Assembly (NCBI GenBank): GCA_965220955.1
Contig: CBDCRK010000045.1
Location: 74,503-138,502, forward strand
Source of the DNA: CBDCRK01 sp965220955
GTDB taxonomy: Bacteria > Desulfobacterota > Binatia > Bin18 > CBDCRK01
Direction: 5' to 3'
Length of the DNA: 64,000 nucleotides
Below are positions 7,132 to 16,021 of this stretch, in pieces; the first letter of the stretch is position 1, and every line of letters begins with the position of its first letter. The notes under the pieces were generated by a model, which saw only the letters and a program-made list of their open reading frames with translations, ran no database searches and was not told the origin of the DNA. Position numbers and translations under genes: made by a program.

Positions 7132-8814
7132 ATGACTTATGACTTGCTACTTAGTAGAGGAACAGTGATCGACGGCACGGGTCAGGCGGAGTTTGCAGCT
7201 GATGTTGCTGTGACTGGAGACCGCATTGTTGCTGTTAAACCCAATTTACCGCACCGTGAGGCCAAAGTTGTTCTTGACGCCCGCGGGTTGATTGTGTGTC
7301 CGGGGTTTATTGACCACCACACCCACTATGACGCGCAAATCCTGTGGGACCCTCTTGCTACCTGTTCTTCCTGGCATGGGGTTACCTCGATCTTGATGAG
7401 CAACTGTGGGGTGGGTCTGGCTCCCTGTAAGGTCACAGACCGTGAAATCCTCACCGGCGATCTAGTGAATGTCGAGGGCATGTCGCTTGAGGTGTTGAAC
7501 CAGGGTGTACGTTGGTCTTGGGAAAGCCTAGGGGAGTATCTTGATACCCTCAGCGCCAATGGTCTGGGTATAAATGTTGGTGTCCTGGCGGCGCTCTCAC
7601 CTTTGCGTCAGTACGTTATCGGCCCGGAATGCAAGGAACGAGCAGCAAACGAGAAAGAGCTGCCCCAGCTCCAGACCTTGTTCCGTGAGGCCATGGAAGC
7701 CGGGGCATTTGGCTTCTCCACCACGGTCTTGCCCCAGCACTCTGGCTTTCAGGGTCGGCCGTTACCATGCCGCCTAGCAAGCCGCGAGGAGCTGGGAGCT
7801 CTGGCCGAAGTGCTTAAGGAGCTTGGGCGCGGATATATTGAGATTGCCCTCACTCGCAGCCCGGGTGTGTTGTCTGACGAAGAGTATGACCTGCTCACTT
7901 TTTTGCTCACCCGGAGCCAACAGCCGGTGACCTGGCTGGCACTTTTAGAAAAGGTTGAGGCTCCTGGCGCTTGGAGAATGGCGCTCGATCGGGTCACCCC
8001 CCTCTTTGAGCGCGGCTATCTGCCTTTAGCTCAAGTTGCCTGTCATCCCAAAAGCGCACGCTTTAGTCTCAAGCGGCCATTTATCTTTGGCAACTTTGCT
8101 TCTTGGCAAGAGGTATTCGATCGATCCCCGGAGGAGCAGAGACATATCTATGGCAGTCCGGAGTTTCATGCAGCCTTCCGTGAAGAAATGCGCCAGCCAC
8201 GTCTGTTCACCGGCCAGTGGGAAAATCTGAGCGTTTTTACCGCGGAAAATCCGCGGCAGCGTGGGCTAGTGGGTAAGGATTTGGCTACCCTGAGTCGAGA
8301 GCAGGGGAAAAATCCCCTGAACTTATTCTTTGACCTGGCTTTGGATGATGATCTCAATATGCAGTTCCTGCTGGAATACTCACAGGTCAATAAGGATATG
8401 ATAACCCACCCGCGTACCTTGCTTGGTCTCTCTGATGGCGGGGCGCATGCGGACATGCGCTGTGAGGCTGGCTACTCTACATATTTGTTAGGAACCGTTG
8501 TCAGAGAAAAGAAGATGCTCCCGCTCGAAGAAGCCATACAGCGTCTTACCTCAGTGCCGGCCGAGGTCTTTGGCGTGCCGTTGCGCGGCAAGATTGCTCC
8601 GGGCATGATTGCCGATCTGGTGGTATTTGATCCGGACACCGTGAGCTGTGACAAACAGGAGCCGGTGAACGACTTTCCCGGCGGTGGCCTACGCTACATC
8701 GAAAAGGCTACCGGCATTGCCCACACTGTTGTTAACGGTCGGGTCCTGTTCTCTCACGGAGAGCCGCAGGGCACGCTGCCCGGGCAAGTATTGCGGTCGA
8801 ACATGGCAGAGTGA
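7132..8814 (+). CDS. N-acyl-D-amino-acid deacylase family amidohydrolase
   Basis: 560 residues from ATG 7132, preceded by AAAGGAGG; an in-frame extension to 7063 lacks a site. The amidohydrolase-fold metal motif is HHTHYDAQ after CPGFID, followed by WHGVTSILMSNCG, which is typical of the D-aminoacylase subgroup. GLSDGGAHADM supplies the late metal/catalytic Asp, and KIAPGMIADLVVFD is the C-terminal beta-sandwich return. It would remove an acyl or formyl-type group from an N-substituted amide in the cytoplasm; substrate unknown. It precedes an amino-acid permease, which fits uptake and deacylation of an amino-acid derivative. Confidence 0.88.
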   Translation: MTYDLLLSRGTVIDGTGQAEFAADVAVTGDRIVAVKPNLPHREAKVVLDARGLIVCPGFIDHHTHYDAQILWDPLATCSSWHGVTSILMSNCGVGLAPCKVTDREILTGDLVNVEGMSLEVLNQGVRWSWESLGEYLDTLSANGLGINVGVLAALSPLRQYVIGPECKERAANEKELPQLQTLFREAMEAGAFGFSTTVLPQHSGFQGRPLPCRLASREELGALAEVLKELGRGYIEIALTRSPGVLSDEEYDLLTFLLTRSQQPVTWLALLEKVEAPGAWRMALDRVTPLFERGYLPLAQVACHPKSARFSLKRPFIFGNFASWQEVFDRSPEEQRHIYGSPEFHAAFREEMRQPRLFTGQWENLSVFTAENPRQRGLVGKDLATLSREQGKNPLNLFFDLALDDDLNMQFLLEYSQVNKDMITHPRTLLGLSDGGAHADMRCEAGYSTYLLGTVVREKKMLPLEEAIQRLTSVPAEVFGVPLRGKIAPGMIADLVVFDPDTVSCDKQEPVNDFPGGGLRYIEKATGIAHTVVNGRVLFSHGEPQGTLPGQVLRSNMAE

Positions 8815-8817
8815 TTT

Positions 8818-8855
8818 AGTGGACGGTATCCGCTCTACTTGTGGGCAGCGCCCAC
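8818..8855. repeat. Two short REP-like hairpins
   Basis: AGTGGACGGTATCCGCT (8818-8834) and GTGGGC-AGC-GCCCAC (8841-8855) are adjacent inverted repeats, each followed by CTCTACT. A third similar hairpin with the same trailer lies at 12524-12538. They look like a small interspersed palindromic element. They could also stall transcription between the two genes. Confidence 0.5.
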
Positions 8856-8877
8856 TCTACTAGTTCTGTCTGAATCT

Positions 8878-10269
8878 ATGCCGATGGGAGAAACACTGGC
8901 GCCGCATCCGGTGTTAGCCCTGCGTCGGGTGCTAGGAGTATGGGACCTCACCAGCCTTGGCATCGGTGTGATTGTTGGCGGGGGTATCTTTGTTATCACC
9001 GGCTTGGCCGCGGCTCAGTATGCTGGACCGGCGATTATACTCTCGTTCGTTTTGGCTGGAGTTGCTGCTGGGCTCATTGCCCTTGTCTATGCCGAGCTTA
9101 CGGTACACCTTCCAGCCGCCGGGCCTACCTACGCCCAGGTGGCCCAAACGCTGGGAGCCTTGCCGGCTTGGGTGGTCGGCTGGAATATGTTTCTCCGCGC
9201 CTTTGTTGGCGGCGGTATCCTGGCCGGCGGCTGGTCAGCATATCTGGTTGCCTGGCTGCGAGGGTTTGGCGTTACCATTCCGGCCTGGGCAAGCGCGCCA
9301 CCAGGAGCTTCTCCTGAGGCTCTAGTTAACCTTCCGGCGGTAATCATTGTCTGGACGCTAACCGGCGTGGCTGTGGTGGGCATCCGTTCCAGCACTCTGG
9401 TCACCCACTTGCTTGTGGTTCTCAAGATCTCTGTACTTCTACTTTTCGTAGGTATAGGGCTGATCGGAGGCTTGCAGCCAGCTCACTGGACTCCTTTTCT
9501 TCCCTTTGGCTGGCGCGGTGTACTTACTGGCGCGGGGTTTGTCTTCTATGCTTATGCAGGCTTTGAGGTGGTTGCCGGCGCAGCTGAAGAGGCACGTAAT
9601 CCCCGGCGAGATGCACCCCTGGGTATCCTTGGCGCGTTTTCCTTTTGTGCGCTGCTCTACTTGGCAGTGAGTGGTGTATTGACGGGACTTGTACCGTCTA
9701 GCCAACTTGGTGTCTCAGCTCCATTGGTGAGCGCGTTGGAGACAAGCGGTTATCGCTGGGCCGGTGGGATCATTGCCTTTGGCGCGCTCTGTGCACTGAC
9801 TAGTGTGATGCTGGTGTCGATTGTTGGCTTTGCCCGGGTTTTCTTTGCCATGGGACGTGACCATCTCTTGCCAGAAATATTCGCCTCTGTGCACGCGCGC
9901 TGGAGCACGCCGGTCGTAGGTACGCTGGTCACGGGATTGCTGATGTCAGTGGGGGCAGCATTTTTCCCCTTGCGCCCGCTGGCTGAGCTGGCAACCCTGG
10001 GACTCCTGCTAGGGTATGCCTTGGTATGCTGTGGGCTCATGGTTCTGCGTACCCATCAGCCCTCACTCGAAGTCAAGATACGTGGCACCGGCAGTCGATT
10101 TACTCCTCTGCTGGGCATCAGCCTGTGTCTACTGCTTGGCCTGGGGTTGTCGGCGCAAACATGGGTGTGGCTGGGAATGTGGGTGGGGGTCGGAGGGCTA
10201 GTGTACTGGCTCGCAGTCCGACACAAAGCGCTCCACTTAGCCTCGATACAGCAGGAAGCAAAGAGGTGA
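8878..10269 (+). CDS. APC-superfamily amino acid permease
   Basis: 463 residues from ATG 8878 (MPMGETLAPHPV); a TTG at 8839 sits inside a hairpin and is less likely. Around twelve hydrophobic segments are visible, opening with the family signature of TM1, LTSLGIGVIVGGGIFVITG, and a TM6-like FVFYAYAGFEVVAGAAEEARNP. This is an inner-membrane cation-coupled amino-acid or polyamine transporter of the APA type. Specificity is not readable. It sits directly after the amidohydrolase and before two hydrolases, suggesting a small uptake-and-degradation group. Confidence 0.9.
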   Translation: MPMGETLAPHPVLALRRVLGVWDLTSLGIGVIVGGGIFVITGLAAAQYAGPAIILSFVLAGVAAGLIALVYAELTVHLPAAGPTYAQVAQTLGALPAWVVGWNMFLRAFVGGGILAGGWSAYLVAWLRGFGVTIPAWASAPPGASPEALVNLPAVIIVWTLTGVAVVGIRSSTLVTHLLVVLKISVLLLFVGIGLIGGLQPAHWTPFLPFGWRGVLTGAGFVFYAYAGFEVVAGAAEEARNPRRDAPLGILGAFSFCALLYLAVSGVLTGLVPSSQLGVSAPLVSALETSGYRWAGGIIAFGALCALTSVMLVSIVGFARVFFAMGRDHLLPEIFASVHARWSTPVVGTLVTGLLMSVGAAFFPLRPLAELATLGLLLGYALVCCGLMVLRTHQPSLEVKIRGTGSRFTPLLGISLCLLLGLGLSAQTWVWLGMWVGVGGLVYWLAVRHKALHLASIQQEAKR

Positions 10270-10300
10270 AGGTTGACATAGTATAGGGGCCTTAGGTATC

Positions 10301-11254
10301 GTGCCGTTTGTCCTAGGAAAGGAGGATGGGTACTTGTTATCACCCAAGCCGGACTGGCTCCAACGAATGTTCCCCTGGGAGCAAAAGACAATCACAGTTA
10401 ATGGCCGTACTATGGCCTATGTTGATGAGGGAGATACGGGCGCGCGTCCCGTGTTTTTACTCCACGGTAACCCTACCTGGGGCTTTCTTTACCGCGATTT
10501 CATCCAGCCGCTTACAGAAGCTGGCTATCGTGTGATTGTTCCGGACTGGATAGGCGCTGGCTACTCCGACCGCCCTCGCATCGACGCTGCACTCACCTTA
10601 CCCCACCACATTGCTGATCTGGTCTCGCTTATGGATCAGCTCCAGCTCCGTGGCTTTGTTGTTGTTGGTCAGGACTGGGGTGGACCCCAGGGGGTGGGCG
10701 CAGCTCTCCAGCGTTTGGAGCGACTTGCGGCACTCGTCTTAATGAATACCTGGCTGTTTGTTGGCCATGTGGGTCGCTTCCACTCCTCGCCGCGGCCTTG
10801 GACTACCTGGCATGCTCCACTTATTGGCCAGTTCTTTATGAAGCGCCACAAGGTACTCTCCCAGGCGGGCCCGTCTGCGATTAGTCGTCGCGGCATGACG
10901 GATAAGGAGGCCCGGGGTTACCACCATGTCTATGACGAGCCGGATTCAGACCATGTGGTGCTTACCTGGCCGCGCACTATTCCCCTGCGTGAGGGCGACC
11001 GTGGCTGGGCGGATATACAGGCAATCGAACGTCGCCTACCGGAGCTAGCTAAGGTACCCATTGCCCTGCTTTGGGCGCCCGAGGATAATGTGTTTCCCAT
11101 CGAATATGCCAATCGCCTCAAGGAGCTTTTGCCGCATGCCGAGGGGCCGGTTTTATTCGATAAAGCCGCGCACTTCCTGCAAGACGACCGTGGCCCGGAC
11201 CTAGCTCGCGCAACCGTGGAGTTCCTCAATCGCACCATAGAGGCTAGGCTATGA
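10301..11254 (+). CDS. Haloalkane dehalogenase-like alpha/beta hydrolase
   Basis: 317 residues with GTG start. The haloalkane dehalogenase pattern is present: HGNPTW (Asn57), then VVGQDWGG with nucleophile Asp125 and halide-stabilising Trp126, an acid in the WAPEDNVFP loop, and the base His in AAHFLQDD. An Asp nucleophile followed by Trp separates it from Ser-type esterases. It would hydrolyse a C-halogen bond or a related ester. Epoxide hydrolases share the Asp but usually lack this HGNPTW/DWGG pair. It overlaps the next dehalogenase-like gene by 4 bp. Confidence 0.82.
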   Translation: MPFVLGKEDGYLLSPKPDWLQRMFPWEQKTITVNGRTMAYVDEGDTGARPVFLLHGNPTWGFLYRDFIQPLTEAGYRVIVPDWIGAGYSDRPRIDAALTLPHHIADLVSLMDQLQLRGFVVVGQDWGGPQGVGAALQRLERLAALVLMNTWLFVGHVGRFHSSPRPWTTWHAPLIGQFFMKRHKVLSQAGPSAISRRGMTDKEARGYHHVYDEPDSDHVVLTWPRTIPLREGDRGWADIQAIERRLPELAKVPIALLWAPEDNVFPIEYANRLKELLPHAEGPVLFDKAAHFLQDDRGPDLARATVEFLNRTIEARL

Positions 11255-12513
11255 AATTTATTATACCAAGCACTGAGGAGCTTTCTTATCTGCGGGCTGA
11301 TCCCTTGTTATGGGAGCAGGAATTGGATGTGCGTCCTAACGTAGCTGAGGCGATTGAGAAGGCTACAGGTATCCGTGCTGGCCGGGTTTACTGGCGCTCA
11401 GCACATGATCATTTGTATGCCCTTGAGCTTGCTGACCTGGGTCGCAGCCATTCTTCAATGGCTATAGTCTATGCTCACTGGGATCGCTATGAGCCTCGCC
11501 CACCTGAGCATGAGATCGACGCCGACTTGCTCGACTTCTCGCTCTGGGTGGCGGAGATTGCCAACAGTCTCAACCCTGACGATGTGACCAGGGTGGCTCA
11601 GTTTGCTGGTGTGAAAACGGCCTGGCCAGGAGGGTCAGTGTGGCGTACACCCGAAGACCGCTTTACGAATCTACCCGACTTTCCCTATAAGCCTCAATAT
11701 GTGGAGGTCGAGGGCCTGCGTATGGCTTATGTGGAGAAAGGCACGGGTGACCCTATCCTGATGCTCCATGGTGAGCCAACCTGGGGCTACCTTTACCGGC
11801 ACATGATTCCACCGCTGGCGGAGGTTGGCCGCGCAGTCGTGCCGGACCTGATTGGTTTTGGCCGCTCCGACAAACCAGGGGCAGACAATGCCTACAGCTA
11901 CAAGTCACATGCTCGCTGGCTACGACGCTTTATTGAGGTCCTGGACCTGCGCCGTATTACGCTTATTTGCCAGGACTGGGGCGGATTGCTTGGTCTACGG
12001 GTACTGGCACAGATGCCGGACCGCTTCATTCGCTTGGTGGCTATGAACACCGGCATTCCCGACGGCCGCGCTATGGGTGAACCGTTTATGCGCTGGCGGC
12101 GGTTCTCACAGCGACCACAGGGGCTAGACGTGCCGGCCCTGATGCGCCGAAGCATTCTGAGCCGAACTCTGAGCGATACTGAAGTTGCTGCCTATGGCGC
12201 ACCTTTTCCCTCGGTTGATTATCAAACCGGAGCACTGGTTTTTCCGCGGCTTGTGCCAGTACGTCTGGACCACCCTGGCGCTTATGACAACCGGGTTGCT
12301 ATAGAGAGGCTGAAACCCTTAGATTTGCCGGTACTCCTGCCATGGGCGGATGGCGATCCTATTACTGGGCCGTGGGAGGCCCATCTACGCGAGATTTTTC
12401 GTCATGTTGCGCCACCTTTGACCCTCAAGGGTGCCGGCCATTTTCTCCAAGAGGATGCTGGAGAAGACATTGCTGGCCACATTCGCCGCTGGTTGGCAGA
12501 AACTAGCCGGTGA
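11251..12513 (+). CDS. Haloalkane dehalogenase-like hydrolase with N-terminal extension
   Basis: 420 residues; the ATG overlaps the previous stop (ATGA). Residues 135-415 are a dehalogenase: RTPEDRFTNLPDFPY, HGEPTW (Glu175), CQDWGG with Asp242-Trp243, WADGDPITGPW for the acid, and GHFLQEDAGE for the base His. HGEPTW is the version seen in DhlA-type enzymes. The first 130 residues have no counterpart in ordinary haloalkane dehalogenases (about 300 aa) and look like a separate small alpha/beta domain rich in acidic residues. Two different dehalogenase-like enzymes in one transcript may act in sequence or on different substrates. Confidence 0.8.
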   Translation: MKFIIPSTEELSYLRADPLLWEQELDVRPNVAEAIEKATGIRAGRVYWRSAHDHLYALELADLGRSHSSMAIVYAHWDRYEPRPPEHEIDADLLDFSLWVAEIANSLNPDDVTRVAQFAGVKTAWPGGSVWRTPEDRFTNLPDFPYKPQYVEVEGLRMAYVEKGTGDPILMLHGEPTWGYLYRHMIPPLAEVGRAVVPDLIGFGRSDKPGADNAYSYKSHARWLRRFIEVLDLRRITLICQDWGGLLGLRVLAQMPDRFIRLVAMNTGIPDGRAMGEPFMRWRRFSQRPQGLDVPALMRRSILSRTLSDTEVAAYGAPFPSVDYQTGALVFPRLVPVRLDHPGAYDNRVAIERLKPLDLPVLLPWADGDPITGPWEAHLREIFRHVAPPLTLKGAGHFLQEDAGEDIAGHIRRWLAETSR

Positions 12514-12523
12514 AATTTAATTT

Positions 12524-12538
12524 GTGCGCACAGCGCAC
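12524..12538. repeat. REP-like hairpin GTGCGC/GCGCAC
   Basis: A perfect 6-bp stem with ACA loop followed by GCTACT. It matches the hairpin-plus-CTACT layout at 8841-8855, so it appears to be another copy of the same short palindromic element. Confidence 0.45.
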
Positions 12539-12603
12539 GCTACTTTGGCTGTGAAAATATCCAGTGCCGCTACCTCAAACCATTTGCAGAAGGAGAAATA
12601 TCT

Positions 12604-13245
12604 ATGTCAGAAATAGGTCTTTTTGAGGCCATGCACTCTATGCGAGCCATGCGACGGCTCAAGCCTGATCCTGTTCCTTTAGAAATGATTCGCAAGATCC
12701 TTGACGCGGGAATCCGAGCCCCTAGTGGACAGAACTTACAAGCCTGGGCATTTCTTGTTCTTCAGGATCCCGAGGGCAAAAAGTTCTTCCAGGAGCGTTA
12801 TCATCACTCTATAGTGGAGCGTTTTGGGAATATAACTCCTGCTGCTGAGGACCGCTCGCCCATGGCCCGAATGGCTCGTGCCGCCCTGTACCTCGCTGAG
12901 CACATGCATGAGGCCCCGGTTCTGCTGCTTGTCTGCGGGAAACGGGACTGGCCGTTTTCAGTGCCAGCGGAAAGGCGGATTGGCCATGCTCCTCCGTCGT
13001 ATGGTTCCATCTATCCAGGCGTGCAGAATATTCTGTTGGCATGTCGTGGCCTGGGTTTAGGGGCTAGCCTGACCACCATGCACCAAATGTTTGAAGATGA
13101 GCTGCATGAGCGGTTTGATATTCCTGAAGAATATGGCGTGGTGGCAACCATTCCCATTGGCTTTCCCCAAGGGAAATTTGGACCCGTTACCCGCCGTCCG
13201 GCAGAGGAAACCACCTATTTTGATCAATGGGGAAATAGGGGCTAA
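12604..13245 (+). CDS. Nitroreductase family protein
   Basis: 213 residues with ribosome-binding site AGAAGGAG. The FMN-binding nitroreductase fold is shown by SMRAMRRLKPDPVP at the N-terminus, ILDAGIRAPSGQNLQAWAF, then a central PPSYGSIYPGVQNILLACRGLGLGASLTTMH and the final GFPQGKFGPVTRRP. It would be an FMN-dependent NAD(P)H oxidoreductase acting on nitro, quinone or related groups in the cytoplasm. It is followed after 2 bp by a shortened luciferase-like gene, suggesting a flavin-based pair before that gene decayed. Confidence 0.88.
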   Translation: MSEIGLFEAMHSMRAMRRLKPDPVPLEMIRKILDAGIRAPSGQNLQAWAFLVLQDPEGKKFFQERYHHSIVERFGNITPAAEDRSPMARMARAALYLAEHMHEAPVLLLVCGKRDWPFSVPAERRIGHAPPSYGSIYPGVQNILLACRGLGLGASLTTMHQMFEDELHERFDIPEEYGVVATIPIGFPQGKFGPVTRRPAEETTYFDQWGNRG

Positions 13246-13247
13246 TC

Positions 13248-13697
13248 ATGAAACACGCCATGTTCCTACCCGGTGGGTCGTCTGAAGTGCTAATCGACTG
13301 GGCACAGAAGATTGAGGCCGCGGGCTTCGACTCACTGTGGCAAGCGGTGATTGAGGAGGACCTCTCTACGGCCTATCGGATTGGGGCAGGGGCCATGATG
13401 TTCAGTGTCTGGGCACGTATTTACGATGATATTTTTGCGGCCCACGGTTTTGCCGAGACTGTGGAGAAAGTGAGGGCTATGCAGCGAACCCCAGAGCGAC
13501 TAAAAGCGATCGAACTGATCCCGCCAGAGATGATCGAGGCGTTCTGTGCAGTGGGGCCAATCGATCGTGTGCGTGCTCGGGTGAAGGAGCGAGAAGGGCT
13601 CCTGGATACGGTGATCCTAGCGGTGCCGGCCACCAGTACAACACGAGAGCAACAGGATTACTACCGAAACAAGCTGCTCGATGCCTTCGCGTTCTGA
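13248..13697 (+). pseudogene. LLM-class oxidoreductase with internal deletion
   Basis: 149 codons in one frame. The first 33 residues (MKHAMFLPGGSSEVLIDWAQKIEAAGFDSLW) are a luciferase-like N-terminus. The remainder, from about residue 45, reads as the C-terminal third of the same kind of protein (IPPEMIEAFCAVGPIDRVRARV, then EQQDYYRNKLLDAF). Normal members are about 320 residues, so roughly half the barrel is missing. The reading frame survived the deletion. It is unlikely to bind flavin. Confidence 0.7.
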
Positions 13698-13709
13698 TGC
13701 TGAGCGGTA

Positions 13710-13810
13710 CCCTCACCCCAGCCCTCTCCCGCGACCTTGCGGGAGAGGGAGCCGTTAATAGTCAACTTTTTAATTCCCTCGCCCTGGGGGAGAGGGGTAG
13801 GGTGAGGGGG
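13710..13810. repeat. CCCTCACC-type intergenic inverted-repeat element
   Basis: Outer arms CCCTCACCCC and GGGTGAGGGGG enclose a perfect 11-bp hairpin CCCTCTCCCGC/GCGGGAGAGGG and a second CCCTCGCCC/GGGGGAGAGGGG pair. It resembles the CCCTCACC palindromic elements common between genes in many proteobacteria. A decayed relative is at 18809-18849. Confidence 0.7.
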
Positions 13811-13831
13811 ATACTAACTAACTAAAGTCTC

Positions 13832-14407
13832 ATGCAAAGAAAGGTAAAACCTCGCTGTGCATGGGTAGGAACGACCCCACTCAACCTGGCTTATCACGAT
13901 AAGGAGTGGGGTGTTCCCCAGCACAACGATAGAGAGTTATTTGAACTGCTCATTTTAGAAGGCGCACAGGCAGGCTTGAGTTGGTTAACTATCCTTAAGA
14001 AACGCAATAACTACAGAAAAACTTTCGATAAATTTAATGCCAAAAAGATAGCCGACTACAATGCAACAAAGATTCAAGAGCTGCTTGCCAATGAAGGCAT
14101 TGTACGTAATCGGCTCAAAATTGCTGCAACCGTGCAAAACGCCAAAGCCTTCTTAGCCGTGCAAAAGGAGTTTGGCAGCTTTGATGCCTACATTTGGCAG
14201 TTTATCAGCGGCAAGCCAAAGAAAAATGCCTGGAAAGCGTTAAGGGAATTACCCGCCAAAACGGCTGAGTCAGATGCTATGAGCAAGGACTTGGCCAAGC
14301 GAGGATTTAAATTTGTGGGTGCAACCATCTGTTATGCCTTTATGCAGGCAACCGGGATGGTCAATGATCACGTTGTAGACTGTTTTCGCTACAAAGAAGT
14401 ATCCTAA
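13832..14407 (+). CDS. tag: DNA-3-methyladenine glycosylase I
   Basis: 191 residues, the usual length. The family opening is RCAWVGTTPLNLAYHDKEWGVPQHNDRELFELLILEGAQAGLSW, with the zinc-ligand Cys and His. It ends in MVNDHVVDCFRY with the second zinc His/Cys pair. The enzyme removes 3-methyladenine from alkylated DNA in base-excision repair. It is a stand-alone gene between an intergenic palindrome and the convergent ornithine-cyclodeaminase-like gene. Confidence 0.95.
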   Translation: MQRKVKPRCAWVGTTPLNLAYHDKEWGVPQHNDRELFELLILEGAQAGLSWLTILKKRNNYRKTFDKFNAKKIADYNATKIQELLANEGIVRNRLKIAATVQNAKAFLAVQKEFGSFDAYIWQFISGKPKKNAWKALRELPAKTAESDAMSKDLAKRGFKFVGATICYAFMQATGMVNDHVVDCFRYKEVS

Positions 14408-14416
14408 TCCGCTCTT

Positions 14417-15376
14417 TTATAATTCAACCACAGTTCCTAATCCCCTGGCTGCGGCTTCAGCTAAGACAGCGGCAGCCGCAGCAGCATCTTGAACAGCCAC
14501 GCCTACAGATTTGAAAAAGGTAATTTCATTGTTGGATTGACGGCCAGGCTTGAGGCCATTAACGATTTCGCCTAGCTCAGCGTCAATTGTGGCATTGGGG
14601 ATAATAAGGTCTCCGGCTTCAGCTAGGCAGGCTTCACGAGAGTCAACTACTATTCTGGCCCGGTGTACCGTTGCTGCATCCACTTCCTGCATTTGAGGGG
14701 TGAACGAGCCAACGCCAGTGACATGAGTGCCCGATTTGAGGTGATTACCACCAAAAAGGGGGGTAGAGGAGGTAGTGGCAGCAAGAACAATATCAACATC
14801 TTGGATGGCCTGTAGGGGAGTTGACGCAATAGTAACGGCAGGAGCATTGGGCCAGGTGGCAATCTCGGCAGCCAGTGTTTGCGCAGAGGCCAGGGTACGG
14901 CTAATGAGGTTGACCTGGGTGATAGTTCGGACAGCCATGACCGCTTGCAACTGGGCGCGGGCCTGAACCCCGGCCCCAAAAAGGGCCGCTCTTTTCGCGT
15001 CAGGACGGGCCAGCAGGTCAGCAGCCAAGCCGCCGCCAGCTCCAGTACGGATGGCGGTTAGGCTATTGCCATCCATAAAGGCCTTGGGAAGCCCGGTTTG
15101 TGGGTCAAGGACAAGGGTAATGGCTGTGACCACAGGCAAGTCCAGAGCTGGATTATTGTTATAGATGGAAATAATCTTGACGCCCATTTCCTGGCTTTGT
15201 TGCAGGTAAGCAGGCATTAACAAGGTAACGCCTGTGTCTGTAAGTAGTTGGCCTCGTAGGGGCATGGTAACCTGGCCTGCCGAGAGTTGCCCAAAGACAC
15301 TCTTCATAACCTCTATAGCCTTGGGCATAGGCAAAGCAGCCTTGACATCGCTAGCGGAGAGAATTCTTATTTGCAT
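14417..15376 (-). CDS. Ornithine cyclodeaminase/mu-crystallin family protein
   Basis: 319 residues. N-terminal substrate domain with MPLRGQLLTD, then a Rossmann dinucleotide-binding region AALFGAGVQARAQLQAVMAVR and the TSSTPLFGGNHLKSGTHVTGVGSF stretch. It matches the family of NAD(P)-dependent ornithine cyclodeaminases, imine/ketimine reductases and opine-type dehydrogenases; I cannot separate these. It begins 10 bp inside the end of the hotdog ammonia-lyase gene, so the two are co-translated. A shared amino-acid degradation role is likely. Confidence 0.88.
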   Translation of the reverse strand: MQIRILSASDVKAALPMPKAIEVMKSVFGQLSAGQVTMPLRGQLLTDTGVTLLMPAYLQQSQEMGVKIISIYNNNPALDLPVVTAITLVLDPQTGLPKAFMDGNSLTAIRTGAGGGLAADLLARPDAKRAALFGAGVQARAQLQAVMAVRTITQVNLISRTLASAQTLAAEIATWPNAPAVTIASTPLQAIQDVDIVLAATTSSTPLFGGNHLKSGTHVTGVGSFTPQMQEVDAATVHRARIVVDSREACLAEAGDLIIPNATIDAELGEIVNGLKPGRQSNNEITFFKSVGVAVQDAAAAAAVLAEAAARGLGTVVEL

Positions 15377-15810
15377 GCTACAACCTCAGGTTGTTTGTCT
15401 TTATGCCGTTGTCTGTTCAGCAGAGTTACACACGTACCGCTGGCTTGGCAAACCAGAACCGGTTCTGCTAGAACCTCGGCTGCAGAATCTGAGATGTCGG
15501 GGCGGGGTTGGATGACTTTCCAGGCGGTAAATTCGACCTTACGGGAGGTACGACCAACATCAGCAATACGACCGTAGACCTCAATGAAGTCGCCGGCATA
15601 AACTGGGGCCAGGAATTCCACATTGTCGTAGGCGCGAAAAAGGCTCTCATCGCCATCAAGGCGAATGGCAAGTTCAGTGCCTACATCGCCAAAAAGTTGC
15701 AGCATCTTTGCCCCGTCGACCAGATTGCCGCCATAGTGGGCATCGTGTGAACTCATCCGCACCCGAATCATTGCTGTTGGCAGTCCGTTAATCGGTTCCA
15801 TTTCTGGCAT
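15367..15810 (-). CDS. 3-aminobutyryl-CoA ammonia-lyase-like hotdog protein
   Basis: 147 residues of a single hotdog domain. SSHDAHYGGNLVDGAKMLQLFGDVGTEL and FLAPVYAGDFIEVYGRIADVG closely resemble Kal, which releases ammonia from L-3-aminobutyryl-CoA in lysine fermentation. Beta-alanyl-CoA ammonia-lyases belong to the same group. The partner genes of the classical lysine pathway are not in the window. With the overlapping ornithine-cyclodeaminase-like gene and divergent CoA-transferases, it points to CoA-linked amino-acid catabolism. Confidence 0.78.
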   Translation of the reverse strand: MPEMEPINGLPTAMIRVRMSSHDAHYGGNLVDGAKMLQLFGDVGTELAIRLDGDESLFRAYDNVEFLAPVYAGDFIEVYGRIADVGRTSRKVEFTAWKVIQPRPDISDSAAEVLAEPVLVCQASGTCVTLLNRQRHKDKQPEVVACK

Positions 15811-16021
15811 AACAAAACTCCCTTTTTGACTTCGTAACTTGCTTGTCGGTCCTTTTCTATAGAACAGGCTGGTTCTATACGAAAGGGCCTGTCCTGGAAG
15901 AATTCAATTTGGTTTGTCTGCTCGCTTGACAGCAATACCAGCCCTGTTCTACTCTTCGTAGGCAGAGAATCGGGCTTTGGACTTGAAGATCTCTAATGCT
16001 TGACGTCAACGGAGGCAGTCT

